Source of the DNA: Halomonas sp. LR3S48
GTDB taxonomy: Bacteria; Pseudomonadota; Gammaproteobacteria; Pseudomonadales; Halomonadaceae
Assembly: GCF_025725665.1 (NCBI RefSeq)
Contig: NZ_CP107009.1
Coordinates: 3,286,001 to 3,350,000 of the forward strand
Reading direction: 5' to 3'
DNA: 64,000 bases
Position numbers and translations under genes: made by a program. The notes beneath the pieces are model-generated. The model did not search any database and was not told the origin of the DNA. It worked only from the letters and a program-made list of their open reading frames with translations. This document shows positions 9,366 to 22,216 of this stretch, piece by piece (the stretch's first letter is position 1; each line of letters begins with the position of its first letter).

Positions 9366-9707
9366 TCAAGGCGCGTTGCCATTTTCCGCTGACGTATCGG
9401 CCCGCCGCCACCACTCGATCAGCTCCTGAGGCATCGCGTCCTCGGCTACCGTCAGTAGCCACAGCGAGTTGCCGTTCGCGTCCTCCACGCTCAGGCAGAA
9501 CCGGCGCCGGTCGGCGCCCGGCACCTCTTCCCCCCCTGCTCCCGACTCCGCGCTCGACAGCAGATGCCACAGCTCGTCACGCTGCGCCTCGCTGTAGCGG
9601 GCGCAGTGGATGCAGCGCGGGCGCGCCAGGCCGGGGAGGTGAGCCACCCCACCTTCACGCTGCAGCCGGACCACGTTGACCGGAGTCAATGGCGGCGGCT
9701 GGCTCAC
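9366..9707 (-). CDS. Emfourin-like protealysin inhibitor
   Basis: Small cytoplasmic protein of 113 residues whose start overlaps the stop of the M4 protease gene (ATGA). Size, position and gene pairing match emfourin, the proteinaceous inhibitor encoded next to protealysin in Serratia and relatives. Visible features are an N-terminal VVRLQREGGVAHLPG strand segment, CIHCARY, and a C-terminal LTVAEDAMPQELIEWWRR helix. No signal peptide. The family call rests mainly on context plus general resemblance. The overlapping stop-start would couple inhibitor and enzyme synthesis. Confidence 0.75.
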   Translation of the reverse strand: MSQPPPLTPVNVVRLQREGGVAHLPGLARPRCIHCARYSEAQRDELWHLLSSAESGAGGEEVPGADRRRFCLSVEDANGNSLWLLTVAEDAMPQELIEWWRRADTSAENGNAP

Positions 9708-10747
9708 GGCAGCACTCCGACGCGACGCCAGCCTTCGCGCACCGCTGTCGCCTCCTGACTCATGGCACCATAGCGGCGCTCGGCGTTGTCCAGCGTCAGC
9801 GTGGCGAAGGCGGCAAAGTCGCTATCTTGCTTCAGGCGTCGGTCGACCAGGGTGTCGTACCAGATTCGGCCGGCCCGTTCCCAGGCATGGCCGCCCAGTG
9901 CCATGGCCGTGAGATGGAAGGCGCGGTTGGGGATGCCCGAGTTGATGTGCACGCCACCGCTGTCCGCTTCGGTCACCACGAAGGCGTCCATATGGTCGGG
10001 CTGTGGGTCGCGCCCCAACAAGGGGTCATCGTAGGCAGTACCCGGCCTGGCCATGGAGCGCAGGGCACGTCCGGCGACCCGCTCGGTGAACAACCCCTTG
10101 CCGATCAGCCAGTCCGCCTCATCGACGCTCTGCTCCAGTTGATACTGCCTGACCAGGCTGCCGAACACGTCGCACAGCGACTCGTTGAGCGCCCCCGACT
10201 GATCGACGTAGGCCAGTGCCGCTTCGTGCTGGATGACACCATGGGTCAGCTCATGAGCGACGATGTCCAGCGCTACGGTGAAGCGGTTGAACAATTCTCC
10301 ATCGCCGTCGCCGAAGACCATCTGCTGGCCATCCCAGAAGGCGTTCTCGTAATCGCGGCCGTAGTGAACCGTGGCCAGCAACGCCATGCCGTCATCGTCG
10401 ATCGAGTGCCTTTCGTAGACCTCCCAGTACAGCCGGTAGGTCGCACCCAGGCCGTGGTAGGCTTCGTCGACGGCGGAATCGCCGCTGGCGCCCTCCCCTT
10501 CACCTCGAATCAGCCTGCCGGGCAGGATCTGCTGTTGCTCGGCGGAATGCACGTAGCGGACCGGCTCGCCGCGCCGAACGCTGCCCTCGGGCAGAGCAGC
10601 AGCCCCGGCACGGGCGCGGAACTGTCGATCGACCAGCAGGGTATGCCGGGCGCATTCGCTCAGGTGGGCAGACCCAGCGCTGGCGATACGTTCGAGCAGA
10701 TAGGGCGGCAGGAAGTGCCTCGCCCCGGCGGGTGACAAGTCGGTCAT
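9704..10747 (-). CDS. Protealysin-like M4 metalloprotease
   Basis: Zinc metalloprotease of 347 residues in the thermolysin family. HELTH at residues 165-169 gives two zinc ligands, E189 in NESLCDVFG is the third, and H267 in GGVHINSGIPNRAF is the catalytic His. There is no secretion signal; instead a short propeptide carries the PPYLL motif (14-18) typical of the protealysin precursor, as opposed to the long thermolysin propeptide. This group is intracellular and implicated in invasion or regulated proteolysis. The next gene is its putative emfourin inhibitor, overlapping by 4 bases. Confidence 0.92.
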   Translation of the reverse strand: MTDLSPAGARHFLPPYLLERIASAGSAHLSECARHTLLVDRQFRARAGAAALPEGSVRRGEPVRYVHSAEQQQILPGRLIRGEGEGASGDSAVDEAYHGLGATYRLYWEVYERHSIDDDGMALLATVHYGRDYENAFWDGQQMVFGDGDGELFNRFTVALDIVAHELTHGVIQHEAALAYVDQSGALNESLCDVFGSLVRQYQLEQSVDEADWLIGKGLFTERVAGRALRSMARPGTAYDDPLLGRDPQPDHMDAFVVTEADSGGVHINSGIPNRAFHLTAMALGGHAWERAGRIWYDTLVDRRLKQDSDFAAFATLTLDNAERRYGAMSQEATAVREGWRRVGVLP

Positions 10748-10814
10748 CCTTTTCCTCTCCTTTCACCAACCGGCTCGCCCATCGAGACCGGTTGATTAGA
10801 GCATAGTGGAAGAC

Positions 10815-11648
10815 TTACTTTTCTTTCCGCTCCAGCATCGCCTCCATGCGTGCTATCTGGTCGCTCAGTGCCCGCACGTCTTTGCGCAGGCCGTGCAGCT
10901 CGGCAGCCTCACCCTCGCCGCTCTCCAGCTCGATCTGGATGCTTTCCTTCTGCATCACGTCGAGCACGATGCCGATCATCATGTTGAGGAAGATGAAGGC
11001 GTTGAGGAAGATGAAGGTGAGAAAGAAGATCCAGGCATAGGGGTAGTGCTCCATGGTGGGATAGAGCACCGCCGTGGCCCAGCTCTCGAAGGTGGCAACC
11101 TGGAATAGCGTCAGCATGGCCAGCGAGATGTTGCCCCACAGCTTCTCGTCGACGCTGGCGAACAGGAAACTGCCAATGGCACCGTAAATGTAGAAAATGA
11201 TGAACATCAACAGCACCACGTAACCCATGCGCGGAATCGACTTGAACAGCGCCGCGATCAGCATGCGCAGCTCGGGGATCATCGATACCAGGCGCAGCAC
11301 GCGGAAGATGCGCAGCAGCCGCGCCAGCAGCACCATCTCCGAGTCGTCCATGGGGATCAGGCTGGCGGTGACGATGAGGAAATCGAAGACGTTCCAGCCG
11401 CGCTTGAAGAAATCACGCAGACGCTTTTCGGCCGCCATGCGGATCAGGATCTCGACGAGAAAGAATACGGTTACCGCCGTGTCGAGCAGCAGCAACCACT
11501 CCTGGAAGGGGCTGACCTCTTCTTCGTAGGTCTTGGCGCCGATCAGCAGGGCCGAGACGACGATGATGGTGATCACCGTCAGCTCGAAGGCCTTGTGGGC
11601 ACGCAGACGCTCGAAGCGGTCGCGCCAGGTTTCGAAGGAAGCGCTCAT
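10815..11648 (-). CDS. Voltage-gated sodium channel (NaChBac family)
   Basis: 277-residue six-helix channel subunit, predicted to tetramerise in the inner membrane. The S4 sensor (residues 107-124) has arginines every third position at R110, R113, R116 and R119. The selectivity filter TFESWA at 186-191 within TLFQVATFESWA matches the TLESWAS filter of bacterial Nav channels. S6 ends near 232 and is followed by an acidic neck (ELESGEGEAAEL) and a predicted coiled coil (about 250-277) that holds the tetramer. ATG at 11648 is chosen; the frame extends 61 residues upstream but that part is unrelated. Na+ influx through such channels is relevant to halophile motility and pH homeostasis. Confidence 0.93.
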   Translation of the reverse strand: MSASFETWRDRFERLRAHKAFELTVITIIVVSALLIGAKTYEEEVSPFQEWLLLLDTAVTVFFLVEILIRMAAEKRLRDFFKRGWNVFDFLIVTASLIPMDDSEMVLLARLLRIFRVLRLVSMIPELRMLIAALFKSIPRMGYVVLLMFIIFYIYGAIGSFLFASVDEKLWGNISLAMLTLFQVATFESWATAVLYPTMEHYPYAWIFFLTFIFLNAFIFLNMMIGIVLDVMQKESIQIELESGEGEAAELHGLRKDVRALSDQIARMEAMLERKEK

Positions 11649-12135
11649 TGGGAATTCTCGAAAGTACCTATGACAGGATCCGAAGTGACAGGCGCCGAGC
11701 CGCCGACAACAGGCCACGCAGCGCCGGCAGTCGAGGCGGCGTGATGGTATCACGGGTGTGAAACGAGGGGGCGCACTCTTCATGGCGCAGCCGGTTTCAC
11801 CAGGCTTTACGACAGCGAAACCTTTATTCACGCTCCCCGCCTTGTCCTGGCGGTTGCGGCCTGCCTACCTTCAAATCATCACGTGCAAAGGGAAGCGCTG
11901 ATAAATCGGCGAGCGGGATGAAGCACAAGGCGCACGGAGCACAGTACCGAGCGAAGCGACAAACAGCCGTAGGCTGGCCCCGAAGGGGCGAGAAGCCGAA
12001 GGCTGCGAGTCAACCGGAGCCTATGGGGTATAGGTGAGGATTTCGACCGGGCTGGCGCACCAGCACCGCGCAACGCAGTGATTCGCACGCGCAGACATTT
12101 ATGCAGTGTTTTCCCAAGGAAAAGGAGTTCAGTAC
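11649..12135. repeat. Intergenic region with structured repeat (about 11885-12090)
   Basis: No gene seen. The part from about 11885 to 12090 contains consecutive perfect triloop hairpins: CAGCC-GTA-GGCTG at 11964-11976, GCCCC-GAA-GGGGC at 11977-11989 and AGCC-GAA-GGCT at 11994-12004. It begins with GGAAGCGCTGA, an 11-mer that also forms the arm of the hairpin at 33696. It looks like an intergenic repeat element of a type I associate with Halomonas genomes; only one full copy is in the window, so repetition cannot be proven here. Confidence 0.5.
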
Positions 12136-12990
12136 ATGAGCGAAGACAAGCAACCGCCTCAGGAGCAGCCCCACCAGCCCGGCGCCGAGTACAAGATGGA
12201 CCCCGAGCCGGAATACATCCGTGACAGCTACCGCGGCGCCGACAAGCTCAAGGACAAGGTCGCGATCATCACCGGCGGCGACAGCGGCATCGGTCGCGCC
12301 GTTGCCGTGCATTACGCCCGCGAGGGGGCCGACTGCGTCATCGTGCACCTGGAGGAGGATACCGACGCCCGCAAAACGCAATCACTGATCGAGGCGGAAG
12401 GACGCCGCTGCCTGATACTCAAGGGTGATGTGGGCGAGCCGTCATTCTGCCAGGAGATCGTCGACAAGACTCTTCAGGAGTTCGGCAAACTCAACATCGT
12501 GGTGCACAACGCCGCCGAGCAGTACGACTGGGACGACATCACCGAAATTCCCGACGACCAACTCCTGCGCACTTTCCAGACCAACGTGTTCAGCCACTTT
12601 TACCTGACCAAGGCAGCCCTGCCCCACATGGGCGAGGGTGACTCGTTCATCTGCACCTCGTCGATCAATGCCTTCAAGGGCAACCCTACTCTTATCGACT
12701 ACACCGCTACCAAGGGCGCCATCCAGGGGCTGGTGCGCTCACTGGCCGTCCCGCTGGCCGAGAAGGGCATTCGAATCAATGCCGTAGCCCCGGGGCCGGT
12801 GTGGACGCCGCTGATTCCGGCGAGCTTCCCGGCCGAGAAGGTCGCCTCCTTCGGCGGCCAGGTGCCGATGAACCGCGCCGGCCAGCCCTCCGAGATGGGG
12901 CCGGCCTACGTCTACCTGGCCTGCGAGGAGTCCTCCTACATGAGTGGCCAGACGCTGCACCTGAACGGTGGTGTGGTGCTCAACACCTGA
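12136..12990 (+). CDS. SDR-family oxidoreductase (general-stress / YghA-like)
   Basis: Short-chain dehydrogenase/reductase of 284 residues with the N-terminal extension (KQPPQEQPHQPGAEYKMDPEP) typical of the YghA/GSP39 subgroup. The Rossmann motif TGGDSGIGRAV follows, then HNAA in place of NNAG, the catalytic Ser in ICTSSIN and YxxxK in YTATKGA. ATG at 12136 has AAAGGAG nine bases upstream. NADP-dependent and cytoplasmic; substrate unknown. It stands alone, bounded by the repeat region upstream and a hairpin downstream. Confidence 0.88.
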   Translation: MSEDKQPPQEQPHQPGAEYKMDPEPEYIRDSYRGADKLKDKVAIITGGDSGIGRAVAVHYAREGADCVIVHLEEDTDARKTQSLIEAEGRRCLILKGDVGEPSFCQEIVDKTLQEFGKLNIVVHNAAEQYDWDDITEIPDDQLLRTFQTNVFSHFYLTKAALPHMGEGDSFICTSSINAFKGNPTLIDYTATKGAIQGLVRSLAVPLAEKGIRINAVAPGPVWTPLIPASFPAEKVASFGGQVPMNRAGQPSEMGPAYVYLACEESSYMSGQTLHLNGGVVLNT

Positions 12991-13008
12991 CAACGCCTGC
13001 ATAGGATC

Positions 13009-13037
13009 GCGCCCGCCTGGAGCATTCAGGCGGGCGC
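13009..13037. terminator. Hairpin between convergent genes
   Basis: Perfect 11-bp arms GCGCCCGCCTG / CAGGCGGGCGC with a 7-base loop, lying between the SDR gene and the converging small gene. No T-run on either side, so termination is inferred from position. Confidence 0.55.
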
Positions 13038-13079
13038 ACGGGTTCGGGCCGTTCGCAGCACGATCAGATATAGCGAGCT

Positions 13080-13340
13080 TCAGGTCGTGAGTTCTGCCGG
13101 GGCCAACAGGCCCGCCAGCTCCTGCGCGTGAAGGGCCGCTTCACGACCGCGAGGCGTCAGGTAGCCGCCGTCGGCCTGGGTCACCAGGCCCTTGTCATAC
13201 AGCCGCGAGGCAGCGGCGACGGCCCCGGTAGCGGCGCTGCCGGCATGCACCTTGAGACCTTCATGGGTGGTGTCCAGATTGTATAGACAGAGCAGGTTCA
13301 ATTCGTCCAGCAGTTCCGCGGAGAAATGCGCTTGGGCCAT
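13080..13340 (-). CDS. Small conserved protein, TIGR02647-like
   Basis: 86 residues from an ATG preceded by a perfect GGAGGT site. The sequence FSAELLDELNLLCLYNLDTT then GLKVH and LYDKGLVTQADGGYLTPRGREAA matches my memory of the TIGR02647 family of Pseudomonas-type gammaproteobacteria. The C-terminal half resembles a winged-helix fold (helix, then a GYLTPRG wing), so DNA binding is possible but not shown. Function unknown. Convergent with the SDR gene, and directly downstream of the serB cluster on another transcript. Confidence 0.75.
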   Translation of the reverse strand: MAQAHFSAELLDELNLLCLYNLDTTHEGLKVHAGSAATGAVAAASRLYDKGLVTQADGGYLTPRGREAALHAQELAGLLAPAELTT

Positions 13341-13420
13341 GGCGACCTCCGATGTAATAGTTCTTCGAGATAGGCACTTCGAAGGTACGCCACTTGCTCT
13401 CGCTTCACCAGTGCCAGCGG

Positions 13421-14641
13421 TCACCCCGCGCGGCTTTCGTCCTCCAGGTCCCCTTCGCGGTAACCCATCAGGTAGAGCACGGCATCGATGCCCAGTGTCG
13501 AGATCGACTGGCGTGCCTGGCTGCGCACCAGCGGCTTGGCGCGAAAGGCAATCCCGAGCCCCGCAGCCGCCAGCATCTTGAGGTCGTTGGCACCGTCGCC
13601 CACGGCGATGGTCTGCTCCATGGCCAGCCCCTCTCGCTCGGCGATCTCGCGCAGCAGTTGGGCCTTGCGGCTGGCGTCGAGGATCGGCTCGCGCACCTCG
13701 CCGGTCACCTTGCCATGCTCGATCACCAGCTCGTTGGCATGGATCTCGTCGAAGCCGAGCTTCTCTTGCAGGTGCCGTGCGAAGTAGGTGAAGCCTCCCG
13801 ATAGAATGGCAGTGCGGTAGCCCAGCCGTTTGAGATGCTTCATCAGCCGCTCGACGCCATCCATCAGCGGCAACTCTTCGGCGATCTCGGCGAGTACCGA
13901 TTCGTCGAGCCCCTTGAGCTTGGCCATGCGCTCGCGAAAGCTCTGCTGGAAGTCGAGCTCGCCGCGCATGGCACGCTCGGTGATCGCCGCAACGTCATCA
14001 AAGACACCGTGCCGCCGCGCCAGCTCATCGATCACTTCGGCCTGGATCAGGGTCGAATCCATGTCGAAGCAGACCAGGCGGCGATGCCGGCGCCAGATGG
14101 AATCCTCCTGGAGTGCGATGTCGACGCCGTGCATCGCCCCCAGCGCCAGCGCCTTCTCGCGCAGGCTGTCGAGGTCGACCTCCTCGCCGCGAAGCCAGCA
14201 CTCGATGCAGGCGCCGAACCGCGGCACGCCGCCATCCAGCGGCTCACGCCCGGAGAGGCGGTGAATCAACTCCACGGTGAGGCCGTGCTCGGCGGTGAGC
14301 GCGCCGACTTCGGCGAGGATGCCGGCGGGCAGGTGCGGTGCCAGTAGAGTCAGGATCAGCCGCGGCTCGCTGGCATGAGCACTCCAGCGCTGGTAGTCCT
14401 CGGCGCTGACCTGGATCGCCTGCACGTCGAGGCCCAGGCTGTCACCGGCCTCGTTGAGCGCCCCTTCCAGGTCGCTGTCACGCTCGAGTCCGACCAGTGC
14501 CTCCAGCGAGACCATGCCGAAGGTCACGCTCTGATTGATGTCGAGCAGCCGTGCGCCGCTGCGCGCCATGGCCTGGCCCAGGCCGGCCAACTGGCCGGGT
14601 CGTGCCGCGCCGGTGGCGCGAATCAGCAATCGTCGTGTCAT
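13421..14641 (-). CDS. serB: Phosphoserine phosphatase SerB
   Basis: Last step of serine synthesis, dephosphorylating L-phosphoserine. 406 residues: two ACT-like regulatory domains (about 1-180), then the HAD catalytic domain. DMDST at 193-197 holds the nucleophilic Asp, [10 protein letters not shown] the second motif and [10 protein letters not shown] the metal-binding motif. Long two-ACT SerB proteins are usual in Pseudomonas-type gammaproteobacteria. The start overlaps the parC stop by 4 bases (ATGA), so it is the distal gene of a parE-parC-serB transcript. Confidence 0.95.
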   Translation of the reverse strand: MTRRLLIRATGAARPGQLAGLGQAMARSGARLLDINQSVTFGMVSLEALVGLERDSDLEGALNEAGDSLGLDVQAIQVSAEDYQRWSAHASEPRLILTLLAPHLPAGILAEVGALTAEHGLTVELIHRLSGREPLDGGVPRFGACIECWLRGEEVDLDSLREKALALGAMHGVDIALQEDSIWRRHRRLVCFDMDSTLIQAEVIDELARRHGVFDDVAAITERAMRGELDFQQSFRERMAKLKGLDESVLAEIAEELPLMDGVERLMKHLKRLGYRTAILSGGFTYFARHLQEKLGFDEIHANELVIEHGKVTGEVREPILDASRKAQLLREIAEREGLAMEQTIAVGDGANDLKMLAAAGLGIAFRAKPLVRSQARQSISTLGIDAVLYLMGYREGDLEDESRAG

Positions 14642-16890
14642 TCCCCGCTCTCCAGCCTGTCGACCTTTTGCAGGCCGCGGGGCAGCTTGCTGCCGCGGCG
14701 GCCGCGTTCGCCGCGATAATAGTCCAGTTCGCCATCCTTGAGGGTCAGGTGACGCTTGCCGGCATGAATGACCAGCGACGCACCGGCGGGCACCAGGGCG
14801 ATATCACGTACCAGCTCCTCACGTCGCGCTGCGCGAGCGCCGGGAATGTCGATCATCTTGTTGCCCTTGCCCTTGGCCAACTCGGGCAGCTGTTCCAACG
14901 GGAAGAGCAGCAGACGCCCTTCGTTGGAGACCGAGGCCACCCAGATGTCTTCACCTTCCGGCACGCGTACAGGCGGCATGACCCGGCACCCCTTGGGCAC
15001 CGAAAGCACCGCCTTGCCCGACTTGTTCTTGCCGATCAACTCCTCCAGCTTGGCCACGAACCCGTAGCCACCGTCGCTGGCCAGCAGGTAGCGGGTCTCG
15101 GGCGGGGCCAGCATCAGCCCGGCCATGTGGGCGCCGGCGACGACATTGACCCGGCCGGTGACCGGCTCGCCCTGGCTGCGAGCACTGGGCAGGTTGTGAG
15201 CGGCCAAGGTGTAGGCGCGGCCGGTGTCGTCGAGCAGCACCAGCGGCTGGTTGGTCTTGCCCCGGGCCGCCAGGGCGAAGCGGTCGCCGGACTTGTAGGA
15301 GAGACCTTCCGGGTCGATGTCGTGGCCCTTGGCGGCACGAATCCAGCCTTTCTCGGAGAGCACCACGGTGATGGGGTCGGCCCCCATCAGCTCGACTTCG
15401 GAGAGCGCCTTGGCCTCCTCGCGCTCGACGATGGGCGAACGGCGCTCGTCACCATGCTCGCGGGCCGCCTCGCGCAGCTCCTCCTCGATCAGGTCGGTGA
15501 GCTTGGCCTCGCTGCCGAGCAGCGCTTTCAAGCGCTTGCGCTCGGCTTCCAGCGCATCCTGCTCGCCGCGGATCTTCATCTCCTCGAGCTTGGCCAAGTG
15601 GCGCAGGCGCAGCTCGAGGATGGCCTCGGCCTGGCGGTCGGAAAGACCGAAGGCTTCCATCAGCGCACTCTTGGGCTCGTCCTCCTCGCGGATGATGCGA
15701 ATCACCTCGTCGATATTGAGGTAGGCGACAAGCAGGCCTTCGAGGATATGCAGGCGGTCCTCGACCTTGCCCAGGCGATGCTCGAGCCGGCGGCGCACCG
15801 TCTTGCGGCGGAAGGTGAGCCATTCGCCGAGCATGTCCGGCAGCGGCATGACCCGCGGGCGGCCGTCGAGTCCGATCACGTTGAGGTTGACGCGAATGTT
15901 CTTCTCGAGGTCGGTGGTGGCGAACAGGTGCGCCATCATCGCCTCGATGTCGACACGGTTGGAGCGCGGCTCGATCACCAGCCGGGTCGGCTCCTCATGG
16001 GTCGACTCGTCGCGCAGGTCGTCCACCATGGGCAGCTTCTTGGCCTGCATCTGCGCGGCGATCTGTTCGAGCACCTTGGACCCGCTGACCTGGTAGGGCA
16101 GCGCGGTGACCACCACCTTGCCCTCCTCCATGGTATAGCGGGCGCGCAGCTTCACCGAGCCGCGGCCGCTCTCGTAGAGTTTCTGCAGGTCGTCGCGGGA
16201 GGTGATGATCTCCGCCGCGGTAGGGAAGTCCGGTGCCGGCAGGTACTGCATCAGCTCGCCGGTGGTTGCCTCGGGATGGCGCAGCAGGTGGCAGGTGGCC
16301 TCGACCACTTCATGCACGTTGTGCGGCGGGATGTCGGTGGCCATGCCCACGGCAATGCCGGTGCCGCCGTTGAGCAGCACGTGGGGCAGGCGCGCCGGCA
16401 ATACCACCGGCTCGTTCATGGTGCCGTCGAAGTTGGGGGTCCAGTCGACCGTGCCCTGGCCCAGCTCGGCGAGCAGCACCTCGGCGAACTTCGACAGGCG
16501 CGATTCGGTATAGCGCATCGCCGCGAACGACTTGGGATCGTCGGGGCTGCCCCAGTTGCCCTGGCCGTCCACCAGCGGATAGCGATAGCTGAACGGCTGG
16601 GCCATCAGTACCATCGCCTCGTAGCAGGCGCTGTCGCCGTGAGGGTGGAACTTGCCCAGCACGTCGCCGACGGTACGCGCCGACTTCTTGTACTTGGCAC
16701 TGGCATTCAAAGCCAGTTCGCGCATGGCGTAGACGATGCGCCGCTGTACCGGCTTCATGCCGTCGCCGATGTGCGGCAGCGCCCGGTCGAGGATGACGTA
16801 CATCGAGTAGTCGAGGTACGCCTTCTCGGTGTATTCGCGCAGCGAGAGACGCTCGACGTCGCCCTCCGCTACCTGGATATCCATGGTCAT
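14638..16890 (-). CDS. parC: Topoisomerase IV subunit A
   Basis: 750 residues, DNA breakage-rejoining subunit that decatenates daughter chromosomes. The N-terminal part has [13 protein letters not shown] (quinolone-resistance region) and the catalytic Tyr in [11 protein letters not shown]; the QRRIVYAM and [16 protein letters not shown] motifs are present. The C-terminal half is the degenerate beta-propeller. Starts 8 bases after the parE stop, so translation is probably coupled. Confidence 0.97.
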   Translation of the reverse strand: MTMDIQVAEGDVERLSLREYTEKAYLDYSMYVILDRALPHIGDGMKPVQRRIVYAMRELALNASAKYKKSARTVGDVLGKFHPHGDSACYEAMVLMAQPFSYRYPLVDGQGNWGSPDDPKSFAAMRYTESRLSKFAEVLLAELGQGTVDWTPNFDGTMNEPVVLPARLPHVLLNGGTGIAVGMATDIPPHNVHEVVEATCHLLRHPEATTGELMQYLPAPDFPTAAEIITSRDDLQKLYESGRGSVKLRARYTMEEGKVVVTALPYQVSGSKVLEQIAAQMQAKKLPMVDDLRDESTHEEPTRLVIEPRSNRVDIEAMMAHLFATTDLEKNIRVNLNVIGLDGRPRVMPLPDMLGEWLTFRRKTVRRRLEHRLGKVEDRLHILEGLLVAYLNIDEVIRIIREEDEPKSALMEAFGLSDRQAEAILELRLRHLAKLEEMKIRGEQDALEAERKRLKALLGSEAKLTDLIEEELREAAREHGDERRSPIVEREEAKALSEVELMGADPITVVLSEKGWIRAAKGHDIDPEGLSYKSGDRFALAARGKTNQPLVLLDDTGRAYTLAAHNLPSARSQGEPVTGRVNVVAGAHMAGLMLAPPETRYLLASDGGYGFVAKLEELIGKNKSGKAVLSVPKGCRVMPPVRVPEGEDIWVASVSNEGRLLLFPLEQLPELAKGKGNKMIDIPGARAARREELVRDIALVPAGASLVIHAGKRHLTLKDGELDYYRGERGRRGSKLPRGLQKVDRLESGE

Positions 16891-16897
16891 AAGGGGA

Positions 16898-19496
<2,599 letters not shown>

Positions 19497-19559
19497 ACCG
19501 AACCCACTGTATACATTGCCAGCCCTTCCACGTTATCCCCTTTCGCCTTGCTTCAACGG

Positions 19560-21233
19560 TCACTCTTCCCGCTCGGCATGCCAGACCGCTTCGAGCAGGG
19601 CCCGGGTGGAAGCATCCATGCCCTCGTGACCGTGATGATCGGCCAGGATGCGTTCGGTCTCGCCGGCGATCTGCTTGCCCAGCTCGACGCCCCACTGGTC
19701 GAAGGGATTGATGCCCCAGATGGTGGCCTGGACGAATACCTTGTGCTCATAGAGCGCAATCAAGGCCCCAAGAGTGGCCGGCGTCAGGCGATCGAGCAGC
19801 AGCGTGGTTGAGGGCTGGTTGCCCCGGTATCGCTTGTGCCCGGGCCGCTCGCCTGGCTCGTCGATGGCATCGTCGCCGAGCATCAGCAGGCGCGACTGGG
19901 CGAAGCAGTTGGCCAGTGTCAGGCGATGCTGGGACATCAAATGCCTGCGGGTCGCCACATCTTCCACGTCATCGTAACGCTTGAGCGGAGCGATGAAGTC
20001 GCACACCACCGGCTGGGTCCCCTGGTGCAGCAGCTGGTAGAAGGCGTGCTGGGCATTGGGGCCGAGCTGCCCCCACAGCACCGGGCAGGTCGAGTAGCTG
20101 ACCTGGCGTCCCTCGTGGGTCGCCGACTTGCCGTTGGACTCCATCTCGAGCTGTTCGAGGTAAGCGGCGAAGTGCTCCAGGCGGCCGTCGTAGGGCAGGA
20201 TCGAGTGGGCACGAATGTCGAGGAAGTTGACGTTCCAGATGCCCGCCAGCGCCAGCAGCACCGGCAGGTTGTCACCGAGAGACGCCTTGGCGAAATGCTC
20301 ATCCATGGCATGAGCGCCGGCCAGCAGCTCGCGAAAGTTGGCCATGCCGATCACCAGGGCAATGGGTAGCCCAATGGCACCCCACAGCGAGTAACGCCCG
20401 CCGACCCACTCCCAGAACAGCAGCTGGTTGGCCTCGGCGATACCCCACTCCCTCATCTTCTCGGGCTTGGCCGAGACCCCGACGAAGTGCTGGCGCATCA
20501 CCATTTCTTCGTCCACTCCCTGGATACCGTCGTTCACCAGCCGCGCCATCAACCAGTCACGGGCGGTACGCGCATTCGACAGGGTGTCGATGGTGGTGAA
20601 GGACTTCGACGAGATCACGAATAGCGTGGTCTCGGGATTGAAGCGGTTGAGGTAATCGGCGAGCTGCGAGCCGTCCATGGTGGAGGCGAAATGCACTTCG
20701 ACATGATGGGCATCGGCGGGTCGATAGTCGGCCAGTGCGTGGGTCACCATCAGCGGGCCGAGATCGGAGCCGCCCACGCCCAGGTTGACCACGTCGTGAA
20801 TCGGTCGGCCGGTGGCGCCGCGCCACTGACGGGCGTGCAGGCGCGCGACCATGGTGGCCATGCGGTCCAGCGTGGCGTGCACGCCGGGCACCACGTCCTC
20901 ACCATCGACGATCAGCGAAGCCTCGGCGGGCAGGCGCAGCGCCGTATGCAACGCCGGGCGATCCTCGCTGACATTGACACGCTCTCCGGCCAGCAGCGCC
21001 TGGATACCTTCCGGAACCCCGGCTTCGCGGGCCAGGTCGAGCAGCAGCGCGAGCGTCGTATCGCTCCAGCGCTGCTTCGACAGGTCGAGGGTCAAACCTG
21101 CCGCCTGCCGCATGAAGGCGCGGCCACGCGCCTGGTCGACGAACAGCTCGCTCAGGTGGGTAGTGCCCATCTCCTCGGCGTGTTCCAGCAGCTGCTGCCA
21201 GGCGCCAGTCTGGTCGATTGAGGCGTGGTTCAT
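19560..21233 (-). CDS. pgi: Glucose-6-phosphate isomerase
   Basis: 557 residues, interconverting glucose-6-phosphate and fructose-6-phosphate. Signature motifs GVGGSDLGPLM and ISSKSFTTIDTLSNA for phosphate binding, GRYSLWGAIGLP, and the C-terminal signature GINPFDQWGVELGKQ are all present. Stands between yqiA and the divergent cmoA. Confidence 0.97.
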   Translation of the reverse strand: MNHASIDQTGAWQQLLEHAEEMGTTHLSELFVDQARGRAFMRQAAGLTLDLSKQRWSDTTLALLLDLAREAGVPEGIQALLAGERVNVSEDRPALHTALRLPAEASLIVDGEDVVPGVHATLDRMATMVARLHARQWRGATGRPIHDVVNLGVGGSDLGPLMVTHALADYRPADAHHVEVHFASTMDGSQLADYLNRFNPETTLFVISSKSFTTIDTLSNARTARDWLMARLVNDGIQGVDEEMVMRQHFVGVSAKPEKMREWGIAEANQLLFWEWVGGRYSLWGAIGLPIALVIGMANFRELLAGAHAMDEHFAKASLGDNLPVLLALAGIWNVNFLDIRAHSILPYDGRLEHFAAYLEQLEMESNGKSATHEGRQVSYSTCPVLWGQLGPNAQHAFYQLLHQGTQPVVCDFIAPLKRYDDVEDVATRRHLMSQHRLTLANCFAQSRLLMLGDDAIDEPGERPGHKRYRGNQPSTTLLLDRLTPATLGALIALYEHKVFVQATIWGINPFDQWGVELGKQIAGETERILADHHGHEGMDASTRALLEAVWHAEREE

Positions 21234-21471
21234 AGCAATCCTCCTTGACGTCGTGCGGGAGCAACCGCGTCGTTGACGGCCAGCGTGAGACGAGCGAATC
21301 CTTCGCCCTCAGGCTAGCCTTGTATCCGCCTGTAAATCCACAGTGCGTGCCCAACAGGATGTAGACGCGGGTCGGCTTGTGCGTATCACGCCGCCGATAC
21401 GGCGCGCCATCCGTGCAGCCGGCCGGCAGCCGGCGTAGAATACCGGCCTGTTCCATGTTACCGGCCTGCTC

Positions 21472-22215
21472 ATGAGTGACGCATCTTATCGCGACGCGAT
21501 CTTTTCCACACCCCTGGACCGGGTTGCCCGCTTCTCCTTCGACGAACGCGTGGTGGCCTGCTTCCCCGACATGATCCGCCGCTCGGTGCCGGGCTACGGC
21601 CAGATCCTGGGCATGCTGGGGCTGATCGCCGGGCGTCACCTGCGCCACGGCGCCCACGTCTACGACCTGGGCTGCTCGCTGGGTGCCGCCAGCCTGGCGC
21701 TGGCCGGCCAGTTGCCTGCGGATGCCTTCCGCCTCACCGCGGTGGATCTCTCCCCGGCCATGGTCGCCCGAGCCCGCGAGACCCTCGCTGCCGAATGCCC
21801 TCAACACGCCATCGAGGTAGTCGCAGGCGATATCCGCACCCTCGACTACCAGCCCTCGGGCATGGTGATCCTCAACTTCACCCTGCAGTTCCTGCCGCCG
21901 GAGGACCGGGACGCCGTCATCGCCCGGCTTTACGCGGCGCTGGAGCCGGGCGGAGTGCTGGTGCTTTCGGAAAAGGTGGTCGACCCTGACGAGCGCGACA
22001 ACGCCTGGCGGGTGGAGCGCTATCACGACTTCAAGCGTGCCAACGGCTATAGCGACATGGAAATCAGCCAGAAGCGCACGGCGCTGGAGAACGTGCTGGT
22101 GCCGGACACCCTCGAGGCGCACCACGCTCGCCTGGCACAGGCCGGCTTCCCTCGTTCGCTGACCTGGTTCCAGTACCTGAACTTCGCCTCGATGATTGCG
22201 TTCAAGGAGGCCTGA
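21472..22215 (+). CDS. cmoA: Carboxy-SAM synthase CmoA
   Basis: Makes carboxy-S-adenosylmethionine from SAM and prephenate for tRNA wobble-uridine modification. 247 residues; N-terminal [20 protein letters not shown] and SAM site [14 protein letters not shown] are family hallmarks. A TAGAAT candidate -10 element lies about 35 bases upstream. Stop is 1 base before the cmoB start, so the pair is an operon. Confidence 0.96.
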   Translation: MSDASYRDAIFSTPLDRVARFSFDERVVACFPDMIRRSVPGYGQILGMLGLIAGRHLRHGAHVYDLGCSLGAASLALAGQLPADAFRLTAVDLSPAMVARARETLAAECPQHAIEVVAGDIRTLDYQPSGMVILNFTLQFLPPEDRDAVIARLYAALEPGGVLVLSEKVVDPDERDNAWRVERYHDFKRANGYSDMEISQKRTALENVLVPDTLEAHHARLAQAGFPRSLTWFQYLNFASMIAFKEA

Positions 22216-22216
22216 G

